Below, one piece after another: positions 11,483-22,858 of a stretch of DNA of 64,000 bases. The notes beneath the pieces were generated by a model. That model had not been told where the DNA came from. It searched no databases and saw nothing but the letters and a program-made list of their open reading frames with translations. Both the position numbers and the translations under genes were made by a program. The stretch is taken from NCBI GenBank assembly GCA_963682025.1, contig OY821518.1:142700529-142764528 (forward strand). Reading direction: 5' to 3'. Position 1 is the first letter of the stretch. Every line of letters begins with the position of its first letter. Origin of the DNA: Cordilura impudica. Its lineage: Eukaryota > Arthropoda > Insecta > Diptera > Scathophagidae.

Positions 11483-12358
11483 TTATTCATTTGACTCAAA
11501 TATTGATTGCAAATATTCCATATTTTGTTCTGTGTTATTTCTGTTCTTTAGCAGTTTTTTGACTTCTTCATCTAAATCCCGATGTTCCACTTTCCATTGA
11601 CTTCGAATACTGAAGATGAACGGATCTGACGTTGCCAATAATATATTAAATAGATCTTCATTTGTGGAATTTCGTGAAATTTTTCTAGTATTGTGCTCTC
11701 TATAAAATCTGTAATCCTTATTCCTTTTTTCCTAAGCCTCCTTTGATAGATCTCCAAGTGGCACCAAATGATATTTAATGACATCTTCTCCATGATAAAG
11801 GATTTTGTGAACTTTTGCAGACATATTTCTCCATGGGTAGTTGGTTGTTTATATTTTTGCAGTTTCCTTAGCATAATCTCCAAATTTTCTAGAGTCAATT
11901 TCTTCATTGCACGCAAGTACTTCTCGGATTATTTTAAATCTAAAAATAAGGTTTAAATCCACTCCTGTTATTTCAGATGCTGTTTCTGGATCTGAAAAGA
12001 ATCTTCTTGCGGTATTGCCTGACCCTTGTTGTGGCTGATTTATAATCAATCCAAATTTGCGATATTCATCTTGAACATGTTTCGTTTTTGAACTTCTTAA
12101 CACTTTGTTGGTTTCGTTGTTTCGTATTGATCCTGAAGACCCGAAATCCAAATCATAACTGATTTTTAGTATGTGGTCCATAAGTCGTATTCTTGCATGT
12201 AGTGGTGATATTCCAAATTCGTATGCATCGGTATTATCTAATGATTTTGTCGGGACTTGGTTTAATTGGCTTGATGTTTCTTGGCATATAATGCAGATGG
12301 ATGCAGCCTTCGTGTTAGTCAACGCCTGACCTACTTTTCCATCTATCATTATCAGCAC
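11483..12358 (-). pseudogene. Transib (RAG1-like) transposase remnant 2, C-terminal two-thirds
   Basis: The first frame (12358 down to about 11850) begins 'VLIMIDGKVGQALTNTKA'. Its Asp codon at 12341-12343 matches RAG1 D708. Then follow 'ICIICQETSSQL' (zinc CxxC), 'FGISPLHARIRLMDHILKIS' and 'GNTARRFFSDPETASEITG'. Near 11850 the frame slips. The third-frame continuation reads 'YPWRNMSAKVHKILYHGEDV', 'LVPLGDLSKEA', a TAG stop (11732-11734), and directly after it 'EKRNKDYRFYREHNTRK', where the Glu (11729-11731) aligns with RAG1 E962. The tail 'LLATSDPF' ends at TAA 11483-11485. So two of three catalytic carboxylates survive as codons, but one frameshift and one stop disrupt the gene. It could extend upstream to about 12430 in the same frame ('QQIEVSYQLV'). 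Confidence 0.75.
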
Positions 12359-12949
12359 TAATTGGTAGCTTACTTCAATTTGCTGCCCATCTAACTGTAA
12401 TTGTGATTGATATACGTTTCTTGTTCCCTTTTGTTCCCTACAAGTTCTATTTCACTAAAGTAAAGTTGAAATTTGAGAAAAATATAGTAGTTTCATAAAT
12501 ATTTCATAACGCCCCTAATATTAAACGGTAGAGCTGTGACGACTTACACCAACTAAAGACTATAATCCTACCAACATTATAAAAAAGACCGCAGGTCATT
12601 ATCGATGACAGCTTGCGAGTAGTAACCATTTATTTTTGATAAAAAACAAAAAAAATCACCTTTTTCTGAAATTAAAAAAACAGTTGAGTTTGACAGCATG
12701 CCACGCCCACAATTAACAATAGTTTAACCTAATTTTTTGGCTACCTTAATCTGGATATATTAGCTACAAAAAGGCGTTAAAATTTTAAAAATCGGTGACA
12801 AAAAATTAGACTTTTGGCCAATAAAATCAAAATTTCAGCCACAGTGCGACAATTTATAAATTAAATTTGTGTTTTATTTACATAAAAAATTTAGGCCTTA
12901 TTAGCTTACAAAGTGTGACGGCCGTTTGTTTTTGGTGATGACTGTACTT

Positions 12950-13045
12950 AACAGCACATACAAGTCACATTAAAACGAAACGTTATTTATTTGCCATGAA
13001 AATTTTTTGCAAAAAATACCGTTTCGTCTGTATGTGATTTGTTTA
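12950..13045. repeat. Imperfect ~40-bp inverted repeat (hairpin)
   Basis: 'acaagtcacattaaaacgaa' (12959-12978) pairs with the segment ending 'tgtatgtgatttgt' (13029-13042). The pairing continues inward through 'gaaaattttttgcaaaaa', so most of the segment could fold. No gene is nearby. Confidence 0.55.
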
Positions 13046-13084
13046 AATGTTTGTTTTGTGTTTTCAGTACACTTTAATAAAACC

Positions 13085-13863
13085 CTTGATGTGGGTTTTT
13101 TTTTGTTACCATTTGCCTGTTTTATTGTTTTATGTCCATTCACTCAATCATAAACTTTGCAATCAGTCTGTCACTTTTTTTTGTTCATGTATTGATTTCA
13201 CGTACTCTCGTCGTCATGAGTGAGCGTGTTTTCAATGCTAGAGAGTATTATGAATGAGTGTGAATGGTCTCAAGGAATGATTACGATTTTTTTTTTTTTT
13301 TTTTTTTTTGAAACAGGTTTTTATCTTGAGATGAATGAATGAAGATATGTTAAATAGAAAGAATATAATTTTGATTTGAAGAGTTGAAATGTGAATTTAA
13401 AGAAGCAAGGTTGAGGAAAAACCCTCTTAAGAATTAAGATTAAAAAGTAGTTTAAGAAAGCAAGTAAAGTTTTAAAATAAGCCCTAAGATTTAAGAAATT
13501 TAAAATTTAAAAAAAATTATAGTGAAAGTTTTCAGAAAAAAAATAAGATAAAAAAAAATATTTTAAGACTTAAGAAATTAAAATTAATTAAAAAAATTTA
13601 AAATCTAAAGACAAAATTAAGTAAAATGTAAAAGTTACGACATTAAACAAAAAATTTAAAAAACATACAGAGAAAAAAAAGGATTCAAGTTTTGGAGTTG
13701 AATTTTGATTTTTGCAAGTAAAGGTTGAGGAAAACCCTCTTAAAATTAAATTTAAAATATAGTCATAATTAAAGTTTTAAAAAAGAAAAGTAAAGTTAAA
13801 GCAAATTTAAAGTAAAGTTAAAGTTAATTAAATTAAAATTAAAAAAAAATTAATTTAATCTTA
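13085..13863. repeat. Dispersed repeat R, copy 1, part a
   Basis: This stretch matches 32320-32850 in order: a 'tgtattgattt/ctcac' block, 'agagaatattatgaatg', a long T run, 'acaggtttttatctgga', 'gaatgaatgaagatg' and the recurring 'ggttgaggaaaaccctcttaaaa'. The interior is A/T low-complexity 'aaaattaaa'. The repeat class is unknown; no coding sequence is seen. Later insertions broke this copy into three parts. Confidence 0.65.
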
Positions 13864-14116
13864 AGGTGCGTTCAGACTACGCAAATATTTGACCAAATAA
13901 ACGTAACCCCTAATTTTATGAAAGTTTTATTCAATCTTACATGATATATAAAAGATAAAATTAAGTTATGTTTTATTACATTAGTAATATTTAATATATT
14001 TAACTATATTCTATATCATATATTGTATAACTTAATGAAAATTATACAAGGAAAATTATACATTATTTAGTGGTTACGCTTGTTTGAGCAAACGTTTGCC
14101 TAATGTGACCGAACCA
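13864..14116. mobile_element. MITE M1 (253 bp, TTA target)
   Basis: The left end AGGTGCGTTCAGACTACGC and the right end (minus strand) TGGTTCGGTCACATTAGGC are imperfect TIRs. The similarity extends to 'cgtaacc(a/c)cctaa'. TTA flanks both sides (13861-13863, 14117-14119). A truncated copy in opposite orientation lies at 33125-33311. Confidence 0.7.
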
Positions 14117-14237
14117 TTAGAAACTTTAAGAAAAAAAAAAACTTTAGATTTTATTGACATGTGAATAAATAAAATTTTGTGTTAATTAATATTTCTGTTT
14201 GAGCTAAAGAAAGCGTTCTGAGCAAAAATGTAAATTT

Positions 14238-17200
14238 AACAAGTAAGAGTGTTAAGTTCGGCTGTGCCGAATCTTTGATACCCTCCACCTCGGTTTGAGT
14301 ATTGATGATAAATGTAAACAAAATATTGGAAAATATGCATGCATTTCCTACATGCATGCGTTTCCGGTTATATGACATAACTTCTCGTTTAATTTAGTTT
14401 TTGCTAATTAAATAGCTCGCCCTAACCTCCATTGCAAAGGTAATGGTTGTGTAGGGTGGCTATATGCATTAAATCGTGCTTTTTTGGCTTTTAACTGGCC
14501 GAATATTTCTTCATTGCGGCCATATATGAAAAAAGGATTAATTCGTGAATGCACTGAAAAGCTTAATGAGTATCTCAATATAATATTTGAATGGGCTTCT
14601 TCAAATGGACTTTACTTAAATCCAAAAAAATCAAAATGTTTAGTTATAACTCAAAGAAATGAAACCATCCCTATAGATATCATTAGGTAATCAGAATATT
14701 GAAATTGTGGAATCTGCTAGGAATCTGGGAATCATTTTTAATAAATCGCTCACGTGGAACAATCAGATTAATTCTGCATCTGGAAAAATATTTGTAATGC
14801 TAAGAACGTTGTACCCTATACAACATCTTACACCATTAAACATTCGTGTGCTTCTCGCGAAAACTTTCATTATGCCGAAGTTACTATATGGTTGTGAGAT
14901 ATTTGCTTTTTGTGATTCAGAAAGTAAATGGAGATTATTAGTAGCTTACAATGCGATCCTACGTTATCTATATGGTATAAAGAGATATGATGGAACTTCT
15001 CTATGTTCTAAGTCTCTGTACGGAGTTGACCTCGTGGCCTTAATAAAAATAAGATCATTAATTCTACTTCACAAAGTAATATACACCAAAGAACCATCTT
15101 ATTTATTTGAACGCCTTCAATTTGCACGATCCACTAGAGGAAATAATCTTATACAATCACGATATCGAACATTAATCTCTAGTTGGCAATTTTTTATAAA
15201 TACCATATGTCTGTGGAACTCGTTACCACCCAACAATTTACAAATAACAGACAACGCTTTACAATTTAAAAATGAATTGTTTAAAAATGATTTGGTGTCT
15301 AATTTTCAACTTTCTTAATTATTGTTTCATTTGTGATTATATTATATATTCTATACTCTCCCATTATGTATTAATTTTTTTCTTATATTTTTATACTTTT
15401 GTAATTTAAAATTATTTTTATTTTTATATTTTTCTTGTTTCTTAAAAGTATTGTAACTACTATCACAAATTGATTGTATCATTATAAGATCACATACTGT
15501 AATTAAAAAGATTTATATCTTGTTGTATGTGATATCCACATTTAATAAATAAATAAATAAATATAGGTCGGATGGAGTAACAAAATAATAACCGAAAAAA
15601 GCTCTCTCAACTTTTTTTTCAAGAAAATATTGCCATATTTGGAAAACATAGAGAATAAATTTATAATAATAAATAATTAAATTAGGGATGCCAAACGCAA
15701 AAAACCAAATATCGCAAAAATTTTAAATAAAATAATTAGTTATCTTTATTTTCTGAAGAACTTCAAATATTCATCCAAAAAAAATTGTGAAAATTTATAT
15801 ATAAATAACATTCTCATCAAATTGCGTTTATTTATGTAACAGTTTTTATGTTCGCAATTCTTAAATATCATTTGAGGTTTTATAAAATTCATTGAAGTTA
15901 AATTAATGTTTTCTGTAGTCCGATTCTGTAAATTTCATCGAACCGACAATCGCAAAATATATCGACAGCTGTTGTTGTTTGCACTAAGGATTAAGTGATT
16001 CACTAAGTACATACATCTTAACGACAGTCGACAAATCTATTTTTCTATTTATTTAAATTGTAAATGAGTGGCATCTCTGTCAAAATAAGCGAAAAACACA
16101 AAGAAGAATAGAAAAAACAAATTAGTTCGTGTTTGACAGGATGATTTTATGTTTATGTTTAATATATCTATTTTTTTACTAATATTTCTGTTTATTTATT
16201 TGAAAATTAAATAATGAATTGAATATGCTATTTAATTTTTTTATTTATATAAAAAAGTTTTTTAATAGAAGCAAAATATTTTCACTATTTTATGATTTTT
16301 ATTTATGAATGACTACATTTCAACCTAAAAACTGAAGTTTTTATCGATTGAATAAACAACACAAAAATGGTTGTCGTTTAGATATCAACAACAGCTGACT
16401 TTAACAATAGCGAATATCGTTTAAAAATTTTACTGGTAATTTTGCTTTTCTTTTTTTAACGCTGCGACTATCGTTAAAAGTAGTTACTGAAAAGCTATTA
16501 ATTTCTCCTGAATGCCAATATTTTTTTTAATGAAAACATTTTTTAAATGTAAACATATTTGGTGTTTTTTTTGGAATTTGATGCAATTGATGTCTTCTAA
16601 ATTTAAAATTATTATTTCCGACGTTTTGATATGATTTTCTGAAATTCAATTAATGTTTTATAATTTATAATTGGAAATTTTAATTCCAGTTTTTAGAATT
16701 GATATTTTCTAAAATTTGAATGGAAAATTTAAAAAGTGCAATTTTGTATTTATGTGAATAATAATGTTTTAGTAATTATAAACAATTTTAAAAATTAGAT
16801 GTAATCGCAATCAGATATTTTGTAGGTAAAGCAGAATAATAATTCTATACAACTATGTAGAACTGTTTTGAAAGCAAAAAACTCATTGATGAACTCGGTA
16901 ACTCTATTTTGTAAAGACAACAAAAAGTTAGTACGCCAAACTTGTGTTCATATTTGTAAAAGAATAATGAAAAAACGTATGAAATAATAAAAGACCAGCC
17001 CGTGTATACTCTTAACATTGTGCTGTATGACATCTATTTGAAAATATTGACATTCATGTTAAAATAGAAATAAATATGTATTGCAAAGCTAGTTAGAACA
17101 AAAATTGTGGCGCCATCTACTGTGGCATAGTCACGCTGAGCAAAATGAAGTGACACTCTGTTAATGCAAAAGAAATGTATTTTCCCCACAACAAAATATT

Positions 17201-18268
17201 GCAGAATTTTATGTAAATAAAATAATATACCGACTTATTTCTAACATGCAGTTGTTATGGATATACATATATAAAATATATGTATATTATTTGTATTATT
17301 TAATATGTGTATGTATGTATATGTAAATATTACACACAAAAAATACAACATCAAACGTTATTTTTGTGTTTTTCTCTTTAAATAAATTAATATATGAAAT
17401 TTTTTTTTGCTAAATTTACATTGTTTTTTTTATAAACAACTAGGTACATATTTTAGCACTATTTGCTTTAGATGCTGGTGAATTTTTAATCCCTTTATAT
17501 TAACTCGTAGTGTCTGCTTGTCGAAAAAATTTTGGATCGATTTTAACCCCTTCCCATGACCCAATCGATCTGAAATTTTGCAGGCAGGCTCGCGGCAATG
17601 ACAGAAATGATCTAGTAAATTTTTTTAGTGATGCCAAAACAATGGAAACTTTTCAATTTTTCTACAAAATGTACAAAAGGTTAGTTTTTATTATATTATT
17701 ACCACAACGACCACAAAAACAGCAAGTCCATCTATGAGAACAATACAACATTTAGAATAACAACAAGAAAAATATAGAAACATCATATTTTTCATTTTTT
17801 TTTACTTTTTCAGAGATTTCCCTGGACCTGTTCCACTGATTTTAATGATTTTTGAAATAGAAATCTTCCCATGAATTTGTTGAATCATTCTCACTAAAAA
17901 TAATCACCTTAGCTGTCCTATTGAGGACGTGATCGTGACAAGAACAACATAGAAAATTATATTTTTTCAAGACTTTTTTTAGTTCTTTATTCAAATCTCG
18001 GGCTCTAATTGACCGATTTGGACGATTTCAAATAGCAAACTTCTCAGGATGTTAATGAATCATTTTTTATATCAACCTGTCATTTTTTCTATCAACCTAG
18101 CTGCCCGATTGATGCCGTCATCGTGATTTCCACAGACGGACAGACGGACATCGCTATATCACTATATCATTTCATATTTTATGGGGCCCAAATTTTTTTT
18201 CTAATTATTACAAACGGAATGACAAACTTATATATACCCTCTGCACACTGGAGTGGAGGGTATAAAAA
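14238..18268 (+). mobile_element. Helentron class B, long copy C, split by a retrotransposon
   Basis: The 5' end AACAAGTAAGAGTGTTAAGT, with hairpin TTCGGCTGTGCCGAA, and the 3' end 'ggagtggagggtataaa' match copy A. The interior is collinear with 6250-9427 apart from small indels, and by eye it is almost identical over long blocks (for example 15840-16150 against 6930-7265). The extra 14527-15563 is a separate insertion. The hairpin loop differs (CAG versus CTG) while the stem is kept. Confidence 0.78.
14527..15563 (+). pseudogene. 5'-truncated non-LTR retrotransposon (RT C-terminal part)
   Basis: Copy A has an uninterrupted 'gcggccatataggtcgg' where this insert sits, so the boundaries follow by comparison. 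The coding part (14527-15318) starts in the RT thumb region 'LNEYLNIIFEWASSNGLYLN', then 'NPKKSKCLVI'. After a stop or frameshift at about 14690 come 'NLGIIFNKSLTWNNQI', 'LPKLLYGCEIF'-like and 'LWNSLPPNN', motifs of the C-terminal half of Jockey/CR1-type ORF2. The tail is (TAAA)n-like, 15541-15563. 5' truncation and a simple-repeat tail are typical of target-primed reverse transcription. The insertion is younger than the Helentron it entered. Confidence 0.8.
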
Positions 18269-18754
18269 TCGAACAAATATATTTTGTAGTTATCATTTAA
18301 TTCTTAAATTAAGTTTCGTTGATTGTTGAATGTAATCGATTAATTGGTGAAAATAAAACAATTAAACAAAATTTATAATTATTAAAAAAAAAAAACTAAA
18401 CTAAAAATTAAATTGAGCTAAGAACAAAAGTGCTATAAATATAAAATATTAAAGTTCATAGTATAATTAATATTAAAAAAAAAAAAACATTCTTGACATA
18501 AACCAAATAAGCAATACTACAAAATTCCTTCAAAATTAATTGTTTATTCTCTAAGACTGTATATAAATTAACTTAAATAAATAAAACCACAAAATATTGG
18601 ATACCTCTTGGATAAAACTAAATTAAGGAATTAAATTAAAGTTTACCACCTAAACCAATTAAGCTTATACAACAAAGTCGCATAAATAGTTCTTTGGTGT
18701 TTACTCCTATCTCCATATAAACATTTTCTATTGAAATCAGCAACAATATCATTA
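18269..18754. repeat. Dispersed repeat R, copy 1, part b
   Basis: The sequence matches 32857-33124: 'ttatcatttaattcttaaat', 'aacaaaatttataattat', 'gctataaatataaaatatta' and 'aagcaatactacaaaattcc' occur in the same order. It continues copy 1 after the Helentron insertion. Confidence 0.7.
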
Positions 18755-19379
18755 CACAAGGGAACAAAATTGAACTTTTTTTGTGTTGATTTGAAATTTA
18801 TAGCAAATTTTTACTAATTTGAGGTCGCTGATTTCAAATCTGCACTTGGTTTTTTTCTATCAGCTCGACTTTTCGAGATATACCGTTATGTTCAAAATTA
18901 AGGCACTTCCGCTACATATATTGGAATAACTTGAAAACGGTTCACCATATTAAATTAAAAAAAAAATCCGAAACTCGCAAACAATATTCTCTTAAAGCCG
19001 TGCTTACTTTGTTTTTAAATTTTCCAAGTAGTTTTAGAGATATCGTTCAAGTTTTGAAAAAAAAATTAAAATTTTTTTAAAAAAAACATTTTTTTTGTTC
19101 TTTAAAAATTCCTAAAAAATAAAAATGGGACAAAAATCACAGTTTTGGTCTACAAACAGTTAGTTAAATATATTTCGAATAAAATGAGCTTTATTTCATT
19201 GCAATCGGTGCACAACTTTTGATTTTGTTCACGATTTACTGAATTGATATAAATCGCGATTTCCATACAAAAATAACATTTTCTAATGTGTAAGTGTTTG
19301 TATGTAATAAGTTAGTTTTTTATGATTCTAAGAATTAAAAAAATTAAGTAATAAAAAAAGATTATTTCATTTTTATGGT
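18755..19379 (+). repeat. Left terminal inverted repeat of the 3.07-kb transposon
   Basis: The reverse complement of 21213-21821 aligns along the whole segment. Shared stretches include 'gctcgacttttcgagatata', 'aacggttcaccatattaaat', 'gtgcacaactttt' and 'aaatcgcgatttccatac'. The outer ~60 bp is more diverged than the inner part. Confidence 0.85.
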
Positions 19380-19460
19380 CAGCTATACTTTTTAATTTAA
19401 CACAAAAAGACAATTTTAAAGAAAAATAAAAAATTTTAATACACAAATATTACAATGTAA

Positions 19461-21105
19461 TTACAACTCATCGAAAAATTTTCTTTTATAAGATTTTCTT
19501 AAATAACCTTGTTTAGAGGGATTTGTTTTAATGCTCCAGCAATAGTCCGCCATCATATGCTTATCCCAGTGACCCTGGTACCGCTCCTCTATAGTGCGGA
19601 TATCTTGATGGAAACGTTCACCTTGTTCTTCACTGAAGTCTCCAAGATTTTCAGGGAAACAATCCAAATGACTGTGTAGGTAGTGCACCTTAATGCTCAT
19701 ATTACAACCAAGCTGCTTGAAATGTGACAACATGTTATCCACGTGGTCCGAATAGTGCTCACCCTTTTTGTTTCCCAGGAAATTGCGCACTATCCAAACA
19801 AATTCATTCCAAGCATTTCTTTCAATATCTGTCATGGAATTACTAAAATTTTCATCATTGATTAATTTTTTGATTTGAGGGCCATCAAAAATGCCAGCTT
19901 TAAGTTTCTCCGAACTCAAATTGTTGAACTTTTTACTGATATATCTAAAACAATCACCGTCCTTGTTGAGAGCTTTGACAAATTGTTTCATAAGTCCTAG
20001 CTTGATATGGAGAGGTGGCAGTATTATGCGATCCCTGGGCACAAGTGGTTGATTAACTATATTGTGGTTTCCTGGAACCATAGCTTCCCTCGAAGGCCAG
20101 TCTTTCTTACTCCAGTGTTCAGATCTGGCTCTGCTATCCCATAAACAAATGAAACACGGATATTTTGTGTAGCCACCTTGTTGGCCTAGAAGAAAATTCA
20201 CCATTTTTAGATCCACACAAATTAGCCAGCGGTGTTCGTTGTACTTTATTTTATTTATAACTGAGGCAATTGTAGAATATTCTTCTTTAGCTTTAGTTGA
20301 ATGTGCAATGGGCAACGAACCCAATTTATTACCGTTATGCAGAAGTACACATTTTAGGCTGCGTTTAGAAGAATCTATAAATAGTCGCCAGTCATTTGGA
20401 TCATACTCCTCTAATCCCATCGCTGTTACTAAACCAGGAACATCTGAACAATAAACAAATTCATCGTCTTCGGAAAAGAATGGAAGTAAGTTTTTTTCTC
20501 TGTTACGGTAGTATGAAATTGTTGTTCATTGGGTTAACAGATTTTTTTGCTTTAATCGAGAAGCAAGAATTTCAGATGCTTTTTTAGAAAGTCCAAGGTC
20601 TCTCACTAAATCACTAAGCTCCTCCTGATTAAATTGCTCGCGTTCAGAAGAAATATCTAAATGCAAGTCATCTGATCCAAATTCAGAAATTGGTGAAGGA
20701 ACATTTTGTCGTAAGTCGTGGAAATTGTGTGTAGATGTAGATGGTTGTGGTTCTGAATCCTCACTAGAGTACAGGACTGGTTGGGTAATAGACAACACGT
20801 TAGGATAAATCCATTTAGACCGGTTTGTTTTATTAATGCCTGTTATGTTGACAGCGCAAAAATAACAATCATCATAATGATTCGAAGGTTCCCGCCAGAT
20901 CATTGGTGTTTTATACTTGAAGTGGGTCCGTTGCTTGTTTGCCCATAACCTTAAATACTCTACACAGTTTTTACATACAGTATTAGGAATCCAGTACTTG
21001 TCATGGGTTTCCATGGTAAATCCGAAGTAGTCAAAATAAATTTTTTTAATGTGTTCAGGGGAATTCCTTTAAAAAATCATCCGTTACCAACGGTAAACCA
21101 CACAT
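19461..21105 (-). pseudogene. Uncharacterised zinc-motif ORF, candidate transposase (one stop, one frameshift)
   Basis: From 21014 the frame is open to 19461 apart from one TGA (20526-20528): 517 sense codons if that stop is ignored. Read in order: 'YWIPNTVCKNCVEYLRLW', 'YDDCYFCAVNITG' (two CxxC pairs, likely a zinc site), a Ser/Glu-rich linker, 'LSDLVRDLGLSKKASEILA' (helical), 'WRLFIDSSKRSLKCVLLHNG', 'LICVDLKMVNFLLGQQGGYT', 'KYPCFICLWDSRAR' (third CxxC), 'LPPLHIKLGLMKQFVKALNK', 'HSHLDCFPENLGDFSEEQGE' and 'MMADYCW'. The basic end is KSYKRKFF. An upstream segment in another frame ('MCGLPLVTDDFLKEF', start 21105) probably joins through a lost base near 21060. The repeated carboxylates (CVDLK, HLD, EEQGE) would fit an RNase H-like transposase, but this is inference. 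Proteins of this type are widespread and unannotated in arthropod genomes (recollection, unverified). Confidence 0.7.
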
Positions 21106-21212
21106 CAATAAAAACAAGTGGACTTTTCTTTTTTCTCTTTAATTGACTGTGAACTGACTAGGTGTCATAAAGGGACAATAAAATTTATAGGCGTTATGAG
21201 TTTGCTACCGCA

Positions 21213-21821
21213 ACCATAAAAATGAAATAAACTTTTTTTATTACTTAATTTTTTTAATTCTTAGAATCATAAAAAACTAACTTATTACATACAAACACTT
21301 ACACATTAGAAAATGTTATTTTTGTATGGAAATCGCGATTTATATCAATTCAGTAAATCGTGAACAAAATAAAAAGTTGTGCACCGATTGCAATGAAATA
21401 AAGCTCATTTTATTCGAAATATATTTAACTAACTGTTTGTAGACCAACACTGTGATTTTTGTCCCATTTTTATTTTTTAGGAATTTTTAAAGAACAAAAA
21501 AAATGTTTTTTTTAAAAAAATTTTAATTTTTTTTCAAAACTTGAACGATATCTCTAAAACTACTTGGAAAATTTAAAAACAAAGTAAGCACGGCTTTAAG
21601 AGAATATTGTTTGCGAGTTTCGGTTTTTTAATTTAATATGGTGAACCGTTTTCAAGTTATTCCAATATATGTAGCGGAAGTGCCTTAATTTTGAACATAA
21701 CGGTATATCTCGAAAAGTCGAGCTGATAGAAAAAAACCAAGGGCAGATTTGGATTCAGCGTCCCAAATAACCTTAAAAACAATATTCAGTTCTTAATCAA
21801 CAGAACCATTGTTCCCTTGTG
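21213..21821 (-). repeat. Right terminal inverted repeat of the 3.07-kb transposon
   Basis: This is the counterpart of 18755-19379, ending TTGTTCCCTTGTG before TTA. It begins just upstream of the coding region, so promoter sequence must lie in or next to this repeat. Confidence 0.85.
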
Positions 21822-21824
21822 TTA

Positions 21825-22858
21825 TTAATGCAGCTATGGCCAATTTTTCCAATGGCATATGGCGAAACACAACCACGGCATCTGGCGGCAGCAGCTTCAT
21901 CTGTACCTCAACAACTACAACCATATGGCGGTAAATCCACAATTTTATATGTATAGTAGATGTTAATATCGTTCCTTATATACTTATGTAATTAAAAGAA
22001 ACTAATTAAAATGTTTTCTTAAATCTAAATTAAATAAAAAATTTCCTAAGATTTGTCTAACTATAAATTAAAATTATTTTTTAAAGATTTTTCTAATTAT
22101 AAATCAAAATTTTTTCTAAATAAAAATTTAAACTAAAATGTTTCTACGTTAATAAAATTTACTAAATATAAATTTTAACTAAAAATTTTCTAAATTAAGA
22201 AGTTTGCTAAATATAAAATTAAACTAAAAATTTCCTTAAATAAAAATAAAATTGAGCTAAAATTAAAAATTATAATAAGGAATATAATTTAGCTAAAAAT
22301 TAAAATTTTGTTAAAATTAAATTTCGCTAAAATTTAAAAATTCTCCTAAAATTAAAATTTCCCTAAAATCAAATTGAGCTAAACTTAATTTTTTATAAAA
22401 AAAAATCAAATTTTGCTAAAATTTTAAAATTTCCTAAATGTAAAATTTTCCTAAAATCAAATTTTGCTAAACTTATTTTAAAAATTAAAACCTTAAAATG
22501 AAGGTTAAATAAAGTGAGTTTTTTTAACCCTATGTAGGAAACCAAACCAAACCAATTTCTTAACATTTAAGTGGGTTACCTCCAAATAAGATGGATCATA
22601 GGTAACAAGGTAGGGAGGGCTTAAGGGGCATAACATCCAGTCCCCAATCCCAAGGTAAGTATGGCCATCCGTCCCTTTAGCGACAGTTTACAGTTTTTTT
22701 TCGAAAATCGCACGTGAATATCTGTAGTGCGGTTTCCCTGGGTCTTAACAAGATCCAACCCCTCCGGCAAGCTAGGCCCCCTGCCAGCACGTGCGACCCG
22801 TTAAGGCTCAGGGAAACGGAAGCGGAAGTTCCACCAGCACCGTACCATTACAAAAGGG
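21825..22858. repeat. Dispersed repeat R, copy 1, part c, with GC-rich folded segment
   Basis: An A/T low-complexity 'aaattttcctaaa' zone (about 22010-22500) leads into a GC-rich end (22540-22858) that matches 33475-33810 almost base for base. Shared words include 'gtgggttacctccaa', 'aaggtaagtatggccatccg' and 'ccagcacgtgcgac'. Within it 'gcggtttccctggg' and 'ggctcagggaaacg' are complementary, giving a hairpin of about 100 bp (22729-22830). Its class is unknown. Confidence 0.65.

Larger units (their letters stand above)
10639..12846. mobile_element. Transib element with both ends (RSS-like termini)
   Basis: The left end is CACAGTGGCTGAAAATCG (10639) and the right end, read inward on the minus strand, is CACTGTGGCTGAAATTTTG (from 12846). 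Both begin with a CAC(A/T)GTGG heptamer like Transib TIRs and V(D)J recombination signals. Similarity continues through 'TTGGCCAAAA'. The flanks are CGTCG (10634-10638) and CGACA (12847-12851); Transib favours CGNCG-type 5-bp targets, and here 3 of 5 bases agree. The 2.2-kb interior holds the RAG1-like remnant at 11483-12358 (minus) and a SINE at 10862-11070. Non-autonomous now because of stops and frameshifts. Confidence 0.75.
18755..21821 (-). mobile_element. DNA transposon with ~0.6-kb TIRs and a single large ORF
   Basis: Both ends read CACAAGGGAACAA inward and are flanked by TTA (18752-18754, 21822-21824). The inverted repeats run to about 19379 and from about 21213, over 600 bp per arm and nearly identical in the inner 500 bp. 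Between them lies one minus-strand coding region (19461-21105). The CAC(A/T) start and 3-bp target duplication recall CACTA/CMC-type elements (inference). The insertion split dispersed repeat R. A diverged relative lies at 59577-61461. Confidence 0.78.

Noticed and set aside
19461..21014. Calling the zinc-motif ORF a host gene
   Set aside because: It sits alone between long TIRs with a TTA duplication and has a decayed relative also bounded by TTA, so a transposon gene is more likely.
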